From: Massospora cicadina
Taxonomy: Eukaryota > Entomophthoromycota > Entomophthoromycetes > Entomophthorales > Entomophthoraceae
Direction: 5' to 3'
DNA length: 64,000 bases
Assembly: GCA_022478985.1 (NCBI GenBank)
Contig: JAKSZP010017373.1
Location: 1 to 64,000, forward strand
In this document: one piece after another, positions 34,036-44,636 of the stretch
Layout of the letters: every line of letters starts with the position of its first letter
Position numbering within the stretch: the first letter of the stretch is position 1
Notes under the pieces: model-generated
Seen by the model: the letters and a program-made list of their open reading frames with translations, nothing else
Databases searched by the model: none
Told to the model about the DNA's origin: nothing
Program-made: the position numbers and the translations under genes

Positions 34036-34260
34036 TTAGTCATCATATCTTACCTCTACCCAGCGTTGGCCCAGGGTGTATTCCAGGTAAGGTAAGCTTG
34101 CTAAGTTATTCCTCTTGGCCTCATCACACCCAGCCTTGTCCTTATTATCTGTCCCTTCTATGATGTCATACAACCATGACATTACTCTCCAGCCTTTTGG
34201 TGCTCCACCCCAAGGGGCTTCAGCCAGGGAAAAGTTCTTATGGGAAGGGGCTAGTTTCAT
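34036..34260 (-). pseudogene. LTR-straddling reading frame of element H
   Basis: An open 74-codon frame starts with the ATG at 34260, 79 bases before the 3' LTR, crosses the purine-rich AAAAGGCTGGAGAGTAA tract and enters the LTR at 34181. Inside the LTR it reads W-L-Y-D-I-I-E-G-T-D and L-G-Q-R-W-V, matching the solo family A LTR (18963 down), the LTR fragment at 1-182 and, after a frameshift, the 5' LTR of H (63675 down). The layout is the same as in element F. I recognise no domain. Confidence 0.6.
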
Positions 34261-34468
34261 GGCAGCAGTACTTGGTTTAGGCTAGTGTCCTTCTGCCTCA
34301 GGGAAACGCTCATAAAAGGCATCAATCAGGTCCTGGGCATGGATGCAATTGCATGCTGGTACCCAACTGTTCTCCATTGCATCATATCCCTTTCATGACA
34401 ACATGTACTCAAGCCTTCTTCTTACACGACGAGGGGCTACAATATACCCCACTTCCCAATCTGGTGTC

Positions 34469-35660
34469 CTATCCATGAGGTATGCCTCTAGGGTCTCTAA
34501 TGTGGGGACCCTCAACCAACATCAGCTTGCATTTATGAAACAGGGGGAAGATCCAGAATGATGGAGGAAGATCCAACTGGTATGAGTCATGACCCACCTT
34601 CCTGACAATTCTTAAGGCTCTATCTTCTTGAGCCTCACTTTTTTTGCATGGCTGCTTGATTGGGATATTTCTAGCATCAAGCGTCACATGATCCCCCTAA
34701 TTGTATGCTGAACCTACCCATCTCTTATCATCAGCGTTCTCCTTGCAAGTCTGCATAGCTACATCCAAAAAGTGTTGACCCCTTTGTGTGCATTCTTGAT
34801 TGTCTTGGCAAAGCCCACCACCACTTAAAAATTGGACCCACAGCTGGGCTCCATGTTAAACAGGGTTAAACTTATAATTGGTGAAGAATGGGGAACACCC
34901 AATTGAAAAGCATGTTGTGCGTTGTTATAACTTAATTGGACCATGGGAAGATGGGAAGCCCAATCAGAATGGTTTGCAATAGTGTATCCCCACAAAATCT
35001 GTTCAAGGCACTGGTTCACTCGTTCTGTTTTCCCATCAGATTAAGGGTGGTAGGCACTAGAACGGCAGGGAAAAATCTAAAGAGTTTTACTCAACTCCTT
35101 CTAAGATACGGATGTAAGTTGGAATCCACAGTTGCTAATAATCTATTGGGACACTTAATGGAGGGAAAACATGTGTGAACCAAATGACATCCATATGCGC
35201 CACCTTTTAGTGTTACATTCCATAAATTGTCAAACTTAGAAAATCAGCAAACCACTATCATGATAGCATCATAACCCCTGACAAGGGCAGCTTCACAATA
35301 AAATCAATGTTTTGAGAAGTCCAGAGTCCTGCTGACTTTTAGATAAGCACCAACAACCCTACAAGAGGTTGCCAATTCGGTTACATCCTATTGCAAACCA
35401 GGATCCCTTAAATACCTCGTCACCGGTGAAGCCAGACACTTCCAGTTATATGTCTGTCATATCAGCTCTAAAATCTCCATCCTTACCAGGTGCCCTAAAT
35501 TTAGGTCATCATGATGTTCCCTAATCACTTCCAAATGGAGAGGCCCCGCAAGAACCCATAGACGCCCCTGAAACAATATTATCTCATCCTTTACATGATA
35601 CCATTTGGATGCATCCTCCTGATTAAACTTGCATCTGGCCAGCACATTAATATATTGCAC
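34469..35660 (-). pseudogene. Element H integrase
   Basis: Blocks on the minus strand in order: an N-terminal zinc region (I-R-E-H-H-D-x-x-L-G-H, 35457-35660), a core remnant with N-Q-C-L-E-Q-I-L and L-P-M-V-Q-L-S-Y-N-N (34825-35019), and a C-terminal block P-S-F-W-I-F-P-L-F-H (34469-34687) like the S-x-x-F-H-V-S-x-L tail of Ty3 integrases. The middle is too broken to see the first two catalytic Asp residues. No chromodomain is visible. Confidence 0.7.
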
Positions 35661-35783
35661 TGATAGTGATATATAAAGGACAAGCTTTTCTTCATATTAT
35701 ACACCTCCAGGTTCTCCAGTGAAGCCAGAACTGGCATGCATGCCATGGTGGAGGGTTGTCAAAAACCTTCTCAGGAGGAATCA

Positions 35784-36190
35784 TCAGATGGGTGTTGTGC
35801 AACTCCACCTCTTTAGAATCAGGGGTAAAGCAGGGTTCTGACTGAAAGCGTTAGCCAAACCATTCTCTGTGTCCTTTGCGAACTCATAAAAGAACATAAA
35901 TTGATCAAGGGTCTCATACCACTGGGTTTGCCATGGTATTAGATCATGAGGAGCCTGGTGGTACAATAAGGTGTGATGATCTGTCCAATTGCGAAATGGC
36001 TTGGAAGAACATGTTGATGATGGCGCCAGAGGTTAGCTCTTCCACTATTGCCAACAGTTCTTTGCCATAAATAGTGTAGTTTAACTTGGGCAGGGTCATT
36101 TTCTGAGCAAAATACCTCGTGGGATGCTCAGCTTTATCTTCCCCACCTGAAAAAGTGCAGCAGCTATGGCGAAGTTGGAAGAATCTGTGG
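35784..36190 (-). pseudogene. Element H RNase H
   Basis: Just left of element B, the minus strand reads T-D-S-S-N-F-A-I-A-A-A-L-F, the first strand of Ty3 RNase H (family T-D-A-S). At 35784-35966 it continues as W-Y-E-T-L-D-Q-F-M-F-F-Y-E-F, the connection to integrase. The frame is broken between. Confidence 0.75.
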
Positions 36191-37356
36191 TGTTGGGATT
36201 TTTGCCCATATTCCCAGCCTGCTAGATTACCTGGTATTGCTAGGGGAAAAATTCCCTAAGGTGAAGTGAATTGGAAATTGGTTGACCTGAATTTTGGAGG
36301 AACTATGTTTGGGGGATTTTAGGATATTTATCTGGTCATATCCATTGGGGATCAATCTGGATGAATACCTAATATCTCATCGGGTGGAGTGGCTGACAAA
36401 ATAAGGGCATCTGATAGTAATTAACTATCAGGTGTACCGATTGGGATCAGTCAGGTTTCATCACCAACTGATTGGGAATGTTTAATGAGTTGTGAGGCGA
36501 GTGATGCCACCTGCAACTAGCAAATTGATTGGTTGCTAGCCAATTATGGATGATTTGCTTGGATCGAGAGGAAAATGTTAATGATACATTTCTGACTCTT
36601 TCATTTGAGGTCTCGAGGATGTCTAACATCAGAATCCTAGTCAGGATGGGGAAGACCATCGCTGCCAAGATGAGGAAGGGTGATTCAATGGCAACGGCTG
36701 CCATTTCATCAAAAGAGGTGTCAACTGAGGGTTAGACAGCTGAATCCCCTATAAATTCCCTAGAATTCACTATAATAAAAACACTTGAAAATAGTAGTAA
36801 AGTAGTATAGTAGTAAAACACTCAAGTATTACACTGGAAAATACTCACTGATTGACACAAGTTTATGGTTGGGAAAGAACTAATAAAGAACCTTATTAGT
36901 TTGACTGTAGATTTGGTAATAGTTAGACTATCAGCATCTAGCGTGAAGATTCCATCTCAAGGATATTATTGCAGAAGGCAATAATTGGTAGACTCTCAGA
37001 GAAGAGTAGAGATCCGAAGTGGGGATCTAGAGATGAAGGGAACCACAGCTAAGGGATTGCTGCTGACTGTGTGTTGGGCCAAAGGGACTGTCATCAGAGG
37101 ATCTTAACAAAGATTGAGTGGACAGGATTTAGGGAACAAATCCCTAAGAGTGCGATATTCAGTATTATCAGAAATACCGGCCAAAGCGTTGGGCCTGAAG
37201 ATAATTCTAACTCAACTATGGATAATAGTCATCATACTATTATTGGATTATATATATTCTTACAACGCGAGGTGCACGAGGAAACTGAACCTGTGCAGTA
37301 GAAAGATTACTAGGGTTGACCTCCAATAAATCAACCCAACAAAGTAAATTTTTACA
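36191..37356 (+). mobile_element. 5' LTR of element B
   Basis: Begins TGTTGGGATTTTTGCCC and ends TTTTTACA. An open minus-strand frame (36447-36704) is also present in the 3' LTR but broken in the solo copy at 5319-6435, so I do not call it a gene. Confidence 0.92.
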
Positions 37357-37359
37357 AGT

Positions 37360-37377
37360 TGGTGCTCACTACAGGGG
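37360..37377 (+). other. Primer-binding-like site of element B
   Basis: TGGTGCTCACTACAGGGG, three bases after the 5' LTR. It would pair with a tRNA whose last bases are CCCCTGTAGTGAGCACCA; the G-C-A-CCA end is like elongator tRNA-Met of some fungi, but this is only a guess. Confidence 0.75.
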
Positions 37378-37403
37378 TAGTTGAGTAGAAGAATTAATCC
37401 AGA

Positions 37404-38676
37404 ATGTTGTACAAAGAGGAAATGCGTAGGTTGTGGACTGAGATTGCCACAGTGAACCAGAACGCTTTAAACTCTGTGGACCACTGGGAGTTTGTGGCCT
37501 TGGAGGAATGAGTAACCAAGGTGGAAGAAGGAGTTGACAACGTAGCCAACTTTGGGAATGAGTTACTTGGCAAAGTAAACTCGTTAAAGAAGAAAGAAGG
37601 AGACCTCATCTGAGAGATCCTATTTCTGAAAATGGAATGTGAAGTGGATCACGTTCATTTGAGAAAATTTGGTGCAGACATTGAGAAGTTATTAAAAGAA
37701 GTAGAGAAATTGAAAGCACACAGAAGTGCAAGTGAGTCAGACATGGCCAATGATGTCAAAGAAGGAAGTCTTTCAAATGATACTTGGGAAAATGAATACC
37801 CCAAGAAATATGCCACCCGCATTCAATGCTATTTTGGAGATGACGCCTGATGACACTCCACAAGTAAACTGAATAGCTGAACTGAGAGAGTCAGCCTGAA
37901 CTGACTTGGAGGAATTTAGGGCAACCCCTAAATTGCCTACATTTCATTGGGATAACGCCCCAGCATTTTTCTGACTATTTGACATGACCATGAATGGATA
38001 TGGGGATCATCAGAAGGCGTTGATGGTCATGAACTGCTTAAACACAGATTGTCAGAATCTGGTGTTACCCCACCTGGAGGGGGACAGCTGGTCTTATGCT
38101 GAGGCTAAGGCAGCAATAATGAAGGAATTTGGCAGTCCAACCTGCATGTCAAAATGCAAGCAAGACTTTATGGGAATTCAATTCTGTAAAGATGAGTCCC
38201 TTGCAAGCTTTGCAGATTGATTCTACCAGGAATCACAGATCCTGGCTGGAGCGAAGGTGTTAGATGACTTTGATGCAAGAATCGCTTTGCAAGTGGCCCT
38301 TCAGCCCTATCGTGATTTGCATCAAATGATGTCTACTGTATTTGCGACTGAGATAACTACCTCGCAAATGGTAGACAATTTGAAGATTTTGGGAGCAACG
38401 TTTGATGCTCCTAATAGAAGCTTCAAGTCAAATCTGGTCCAAAGTTTGAATCCCACAAAGGGAGGCGAAGGAGCAAAGGAGACTTTTAACCAAACTGTGC
38501 TGGGGAAAAAGCCTGAGGATTACAATCAGTTAAACAAGAAGGAAAAGGTCTGCTTTCAGTGTGGCGGGAAAGGGCATTTCGCCGCACACTGCAAAACGCT
38601 GAAGGATCAAGTTCATATGGTCCAGGCTAAGGAAATAGCAGCCACGAAGGATTTGGGAAAAGGTCCCACTGTCTAG
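37404..38676 (+). pseudogene. Element B gag
   Basis: The ATG at 37404 opens a frame with TGA stops at two places where CGA fits. One frameshift near 37845 moves to the frame of 37984-38676, which ends at a TAG. The first 150 residues are charged and heptad-like, probably a coiled coil. A capsid-like part follows, with D-E-S-L-A-S-F-A-D and Y-R-D-L-H blocks. A CCHC zinc knuckle (C-F-Q-C-G-G-K-G-H-F-A-A-H-C) is at about 38551-38592. The knuckle binds element RNA. All four metal ligands are intact. Confidence 0.88.
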
Positions 38677-38693
38677 ACAAGGAACAGTCTAGG

Positions 38694-39531
38694 ATGGCGG
38701 AGAAACCTGTTCCTCCCAATGTTATGAATGAAGAAATAGATATCAGCGATCTGTTTGTGGATGATGAGCAGGATCCAATATATCAAGTGGTCAACATGGA
38801 CATAAACGCTGTGACCAGAGCTGGGGTGAAGAAGATTGACCCTGAGATAGTTCAGGAGGTTGCCTGGCTGTACGCCTGACAACTGGTGGAGAAGATTTGG
38901 ACTGCCAAAAATCCTGATGAGTTAACTGATATTCAGGTTAGATGAGGCCAACCTGTCGATTCCCCTTGGCACAATTAAGGAATCATTTCCTGAATTATTG
39001 GCGCAGATAATTAATACCCTAGATTTGGCTAATAACGCCGCAATTCACTCAGTAAATACCCTATTACAATACTCTGAGTGTACATATATAGATATTCAGG
39101 TGAATTGAGTAAGGGTATGGGTGATAGTTGACAGCGGAGCGCCCATCAACATTGTGTCAACCAAGCTGGTGAAGAAGATGAAGATCTCTCCAGACTTGGA
39201 ACACAAGAAGGAATATGGAACAGCTGGGCTGAACACCACCATTTCCTGTGGAGCGTATAGTGTGCTGCCACTATGATTTGGGTCATTGGTGGTATCCGCG
39301 CCAGCAATAGTTTTGGTGAATCAAAACTATGATATCCTGATCAGAATGGAGTTTCTGCGGAAATATGGAGTTAAATGTAACTTTGAGGATAATATGTTGA
39401 CCATCCTGGGTCAGACGTTACCATTGGTATATCAAAAGAATGGTGAAGTTCCGTTGAACTGGAGAAATAATTTCATCAACTTGATATACAATGATGGCAT
39501 TGTACCTGATTCAGTACCAATTAGTTGGTAG
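38694..39531 (+). pseudogene. Element B pol start and aspartic protease
   Basis: Pol opens at 38694, in a different frame from gag and 18 bases after its stop. The leader contains N-x-D-I-N-A-V and D-P-E-I. After a frameshift near 38945, the protease active site reads V-I-V-D-S-G-A-P-I-N-I-V (about 39120-39155), an intact D-S-G. Its C-terminal part is open at 39286-39531 with Y-D-I-L-I-R-M-E-F. The frame has TGA stops at 39107 and 39274. Confidence 0.82.
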
Positions 39532-39544
39532 GAAGTGATGGGAG

Positions 39545-40092
39545 ATGCTGGCTGAGATCCTAGAGAACTGGGGAATTCCTTTGTGGATCAAGAAAGAAGA
39601 AACCATACTGGCTGGATTGCAGATGATAGTTGACACAGGGTTGACTCTAGAGATTCTGGAGTTGTTGTATGGAGAAGTTGGAAGCCCCTGGAAGAAGTCC
39701 AGAGTGGAGCCTTGGGTGGCTCCTGGGATAATTATGCTGGGCCATGGAGAAATATGAGTTCTCTTGGCGAATTTAAGTGAAAAACTGATGAAGATTAAGA
39801 AAAATCAAATCATTGCATTTATTCATTTAATCCTGATGGCAGAATTGAGATGATTCCATGATTTTGGATCTCTTGAGGAAATGGGATTACCAGCTGGAGT
39901 GGCCAAAAGCATCAACTTATTAGTTGATTGAGAGCAGCTCGCAGATCTGCCAGAAGGGCAGAAGGAGGAGGTGCTCAAATTATTTGAGAGATATTGGGAA
40001 ATATTGTGCAGGATGATCACAATTTGGGATGTGCGCAAGGCGTAATTCACAAAGTTGACACTGGAGAAAATTTACCAATAAGAATGAGACTG
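39545..40092 (+). pseudogene. Element B protease-RT linker
   Basis: A decayed stretch with a 70-codon open part (39545-39757). Acidic and without recognisable motif; it occupies the place of the dUTPase-like domain of J, C and D, but shows none of its blocks. Near 39990-40060 an L-F-E-R-Y-W block may be the start of the RT domain. Confidence 0.5.
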
Positions 40093-40101
40093 ATCTGAAG
40101 A

Positions 40102-40860
40102 TTGAAAGCTGCCAAAGTGGTAGTGGAAGATGAGATCAGCAAACTAGTAAAGCATGGGCTTCTAGTTCCGTCGTCAAGTCCCTGGGCAAGCCCAATTTTG
40201 ATCATAAAGAAAAAAGATGGATCAAATTGGGTAGTGATTGACTATCAGAGGCTGAATAAAATTATGAAGAAGGATTTGTATCCCCTACTGAGGATTGATG
40301 ATGTGCTAGACCAATTAGGAGAAGCGAAGTATTTCTCCGCGATGGACCTAATCTTGGGATACTGGCAGATTGACTTGCCAGCAGAGGACCAGGAAAAATG
40401 TGCGATTATCACCGCACAGGGGTTATACCAGCTGACTAGGATGCCCCAGGGTCTCTGTAATGCGCCCGCGACGTTCCAGAGGGCCATGGACGCGGTATTA
40501 AGCGACCTGAAGTTGTCATGCATCTTGGTATATCTGGATGATATAAACGTGTTCAGTAGGACGTTTACTGATCACCTTCAGCACTTGGAGGAAGTGTTTA
40601 AGAGACTGTCCGCGGCTAACCTGAAGATCAAGCCACGGAAGTGCCACTTCTTCAAGAAGGAGCTTGAATACCTGGGATTTGTGATCAATGCAAATGGATT
40701 GCAGCTGCAACCCCAGAAGATAGCAGCTATTGAAAAGATGGCTGTGCCAAAGAGTGTCTGAGACATCCAAGTATTCCTTGGGATGGTCAGATACTATAGA
40801 AGATTTATTTGGGACTTCGCCCAAATAGCTGAGCCCTTATTCCATTTATTAAAGGATCCA
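40102..40860 (+). pseudogene. Element B reverse transcriptase
   Basis: A 219-codon open frame covers the fingers and palm: L-V-P-S-S-S-P-W-A-S-P, V-I-D-Y, F-S-A-M-D-L (motif A Asp), R-M-P-Q-G-L (motif B), and V-Y-L-D-D-I (active-site pair). All catalytic residues are intact. The first stop is TGA at 40759, where the conserved V-R-D-I-Q calls for CGA. The thumb continues to a run of A at about 40858, where the frame shifts into RNase H. Fitted with few changes, this is the best-preserved RT here. Confidence 0.93.
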
Positions 40861-41345
40861 AAAAAGGATTCATATGGAATGAAGAGGCTCAGGACTCCTT
40901 TGATGAGTTACGCTGGTACTTGATAAATTCGCCAATTCTGAAATATCCAAATTTTGATTGGGAGTTTATCATTCAAACTGATGCTTCATTGATGGCGATT
41001 GGCGCCATACTGAGCCAAGTAGATGAACTTGGGGATGAACATCCGGTGGCATATGTGAGCTGGACACTCTCTGCCGCAGAGAGGAATTACACCATAACTG
41101 AGCGTGAATGCCTTGCAGTCATTTACGCCTGTAAACAGTTTTGGGTGTATGTCCATGGAATGCACTTTAAGGTGGTGATGGACCACTCTTTGTTGCATTG
41201 GCTGCACAATCTGAGGGAACCTGAAGGATGACTGGCCCGATGGGCACTCAAACTTCAGGCTTATGATTATGAGATAGTCCACTGAGTGGGGGCTTCTCAT
41301 CAGAACGTGGATGGCTTATTGCGGTTACCAATGGTCCAGTTGGTA
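40861..41345 (+). pseudogene. Element B RNase H
   Basis: Open at 40920-41231 with I-I-Q-T-D-A-S, T-E-R-E-C-L-A-V and V-V-M-D-H-S-L-L, the catalytic D, E and D of Ty3 RNase H, all intact. TGA codons at about 41228 and 41283 replace probable CGA. Confidence 0.9.
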
Positions 41346-41399
41346 TATCCGCAGGCGGATGAGCTATTCCAGAGAATGGTCAAAGGAAGAATTGAGGAT

Positions 41400-42543
41400 G
41401 AGCCTTGAGAAATCCAAGGTGCGCTTGAAAAGTGATGGAAAACACTGAGACCATGGATGGACAAGTATTTAAGATGATAAATGGGAAATGTCTATTATTC
41501 CCAAAACTGTCAGAGAGAGCAGCGATCATTCTAGCCGCTCATAAGGTTGTTGGGCATGGAGGCCTGAGAAAAACAACTGACCATATTTGCCAGTATTATT
41601 ACTGGGAATCAATCAACTATGATGTCGCAGACCATCTGGCTTGTTGTGTGGAATGCCAATTGCATAAACCACACAAGAATACAACTGGATACTGACTAGT
41701 CCTGACCTGGATTTGCATGGCACATGGTGTCTATTGATGTGATGGGACTGTTGGCGATGAGCACAGGAGGAGTCAAGTACATCATAGTTGCCATTGACCA
41801 TCTGACAAGATGGGTCAAAACAAAGGCCCTAACCAGAGTAGATGCTACCAGTACTGCGAGATTCATCCTGGATCAAGTAGTATACTGGCATGGGTGTCCA
41901 CAAGTTATACTGAGTGATAATGGGACCAACTTCACATCCCATGTGATCCCAAGGCTAAACAAAATAATGGGGATCTGGGGAGTTGTGTCAGTACCATATT
42001 GGCTGGAGATGAACGGACTGGTAGAATGGGTCAATGGGATGCTGGCCATGACGCTGAGGAAGCTAGTCGCAGGGAGAACTTCCTGTGTGGGGAATGTACC
42101 TGAGTTTGGTGACATTTGCCTACAACATCAGTCATCATATGGCGATGGGAAAGATGCCATTTGAATTACTTTATGGGAGGAAGGGCCGCATTACCACCAA
42201 TATTATATTTGGTAGTAGAACCTACGTTGGGGATGAGTACTGAACAATACCTGAACTGACTGATGAGTATCCTGATTGATATGCAATTGCAAGCATTTGA
42301 TACTACCTTAAAGAAAAGGATATGAGCGAAATTGATGGATGATAGAAACTGACCGCCATTAGAAGAATATTGAATAGGAGAAAGAGCTGCCTATTGTGAT
42401 ATGCATGGTTTCAGATGAAGAAACAAGTTGGATGTGCTATGGTCAGGTCCATTCAAAGTAATTGCCAAGATGGCGACTGATGCTTATTCCATCAAGAATC
42501 TCTTGGATGGAAGAGTAGTAAATGAGTCCACGCTAAATATTTA
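41400..42543 (+). pseudogene. Element B integrase
   Basis: The zinc domain shows H-K-V-V-G-H and C-C-V-E-C (41550-41660). The catalytic core has S-I-D-V-M-G, L-S-D-N-G-T-N-F and M-N-G-L-V-E-W-V-N-G, so D, D and E are kept. Frames 41432-41695 and 41724-42164 carry it. The C-terminal part near 42430-42540 has V-L-W-S-G-P-F-K-V (the GPF motif) and ends N-E-S-T-L-N-I. There is no chromodomain. TGA stops and one frameshift near 42085 break it. Confidence 0.9.
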
Positions 42544-43060
42544 AAGTGATGATCAAAAAAAAAAATAAAAAAAGAGTTCCCAAAGGACTGATGAACCATT
42601 AAGTTGGTCATGTCCTGATGATTAGGTCAAGTCCAAAAAAAGGACCTCTGAACCAATCTAGATGGTTAAGTCTGAAAAAAGGACCTCTGAACCATAGAAA
42701 ACTGGTAGGTTTAAGTGCCCAGGATCCAGTTTGGGGGAAAAGATGGACCTCTGAACTGAAACAAGGTCAAGTCCCATAAAAAAAAATTTTGATAAAAGAT
42801 ATTGAAAAAAAAATATATATATATATATATATAAAAAGTAGATAAGAAAAAAGAAGCCAATATATTTTTATAAAATTTTTTTTTTTTTTATTGATTGTCC
42901 TCAGTGCGGGGATGATTCCGCCTATGTCGCCTCTTGGGGGAGGGAGGATGGATTGCAGTAGGGAGGAATAGTCCATCAAAATTGATATGCAATTGGACAC
43001 TTGCAAGGGTGAGTCCTACTCAAAACCACATTTGTTGAGCTGACGCTGAGCCCTGAGAGA
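42544..43060 (+). other. Low-complexity region after integrase of B
   Basis: It includes A-rich runs, GGACCTCTGAAC repeated three times (near 42653, 42681 and 42747) each after a purine run, and a (TA)n tract near 42815-42835. No gene. The purine runs resemble internal polypurine tracts. Confidence 0.6.
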
Positions 43061-43311
43061 ACGTGACTAGGGGAAGAGAAATAGATATGTCAGAAGATGC
43101 CAATTGTGAAACCCCAGAGTGGGGTGGAAAACAGCAATAAAGGAAGAGGCAATCAGTGAATAACCCTGAGTAATCCTGATAAGGCACTGCGCCAGAAGAT
43201 TTGTCTTGAGTGCCTGCTGATGGGCCTCATCAAGAACACTGGACATGTGAGCTGGCAGCAAAGAAGGAATACTTGAGGGAGGTTGTCAAATCATACCCCC
43301 AATTAGCGCCA

Positions 43312-43977
43312 TCAATGGAAGATAGCGATGGGAAGCTCCAGAGAAGAGGTAGTCATGTAACAAATGGATTGCATCCTGTAAATGATGACTATGGGCTTTG
43401 TGGAAGCTGAAGCTGAATGACTGATGAAAGTCAGGTGAGGCTGGGAGCTTGTTGACCAACTTTGAAGAACTTGGCTGGCAAAGTGGAGAGCATAAGTGGC
43501 AGTATCCCAATCCAGAAGGTTGTCCAGATCTGAGGGATTCAGCGCTAATGACAATGCCTCAGTGACTTGCGTGCAAAGTTCAGCATAGGGGAGCTTGGTA
43601 TGAATGCTGTTCCCAATTGTGAGCTCAGAAACCAGTACAGCGGGTTTGTAGAATTGACCAAGTCAGAAGAGGAACTCAGGGAGCAAATCTGACCCAGCCA
43701 GGAACAAATGATCTAGAGCAGTTGGCATAACCTCCAGAGCATTGATGATGATGTTCAGAGCCTCAGTGAAAGGAGCCAAATCCAGAAGGGTTTTGAAGTC
43801 CAACTTGGGGATTGACTGCATGGGAAGAGTCAGCTGAGAGTTATTCAAAATGATGGCACGCCTGGTTTTGATGGGATTGGATACTGTTTCTGGTAACTTG
43901 ATGGAAGGACTAGCTGCTTGCACCAGGCTAGGCGTATGAGTCCTGGAAGGACCATAGAAGAGGGTCCGCCTGAGCAT
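43312..43977 (-). pseudogene. Antisense reading frame between integrase and 3' LTR of B
   Basis: One minus-strand frame runs from the ATG at 43977 to 43312 with a single in-frame TGA (43663), where CGA would be a one-base restoration. It is antisense to the element. Upstream (to about 44100) a shifted frame with L-R-L-F-Q-Q-M-S-Q looks protein-like too. No domain is recognised; there is no zinc knuckle or enzyme motif. It could be an accessory antisense gene, a captured host fragment, or chance. Confidence 0.4.
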
Positions 43978-44636
43978 CCTGACTCATTTGCTGGAAGAGG
44001 CGGAGGTCCAAATTGGACAGACTGTTAAGAAGCTGTTGGTAGCGAGACTCCTGAGTTTGACATATGAGCAGGACTAGAGGGGGGATGTCAGACTGATATA
44101 GAAGTTGACATTATGCACCCTACACTCCATTAGGCTCCAATTTTGGGAAATTAATTTCATAAAATTAATGAAATAAGCTTTCTGAGGGAAGAATGACTTA
44201 CAGCCAAGAGGTTATAAATGAAATAATGAAGGCGAATATAAATAAGTATTCTTAATTAAGCTGTGAGATGTATATTGATGGCAAGAGTCTCCTGTCTAGG
44301 ATGAGGAGAGAATCAGGAATTCTAGGACGCCTGGACTGAGAAAACTGAATATGACAGAGGGTCATATACCCTGATGGGGGAAAACTGGATCCTGGGAAAA
44401 AGATCATCATGAGTAAATTGATTGCCTGGCATGACAAGAGGTTGTGGGGACCGCGCTCTGAGTAGGTGGTAGCGAGGAGGAAGAGGAGGAATGCCATATG
44501 CTGAAGGTCATCCTGAGCAGCATTGAGTATTGATGAAGTACTCCGCTTGAACCAATGAAGTATTTGACCAGGTGTCCAAAGTGGTGTTTCCATGCCCAGT
44601 CCTTTTCTCGCTGGAAATCTAGGCAAGAGGGGGATG

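Larger units (their letters stand above)
32651..34181 (-). mobile_element. 3' LTR of element H with a ~640-bp insert
   Basis: It starts TGTCAAGTGAG and ends ATGACA on the plus strand. Compared with the 5' LTR (889 bp), it carries extra DNA between about 32797 and 33437. The remaining parts align along their length, including the TCCAATAAA-like and GGTCCAG...GAGG blocks. Confidence 0.85.

Noticed and set aside
36447..36704. 85-codon minus-strand frame in both B LTRs (also 44892-45149)
   Set aside because: The two LTRs are nearly identical, so conservation is uninformative, and the older solo copy at 5319-6435 has a stop in it.
42815..42840. (TA)n tract as origin or regulatory element
   Set aside because: Simple repeat in the decayed 3' region of B without further supporting structure.
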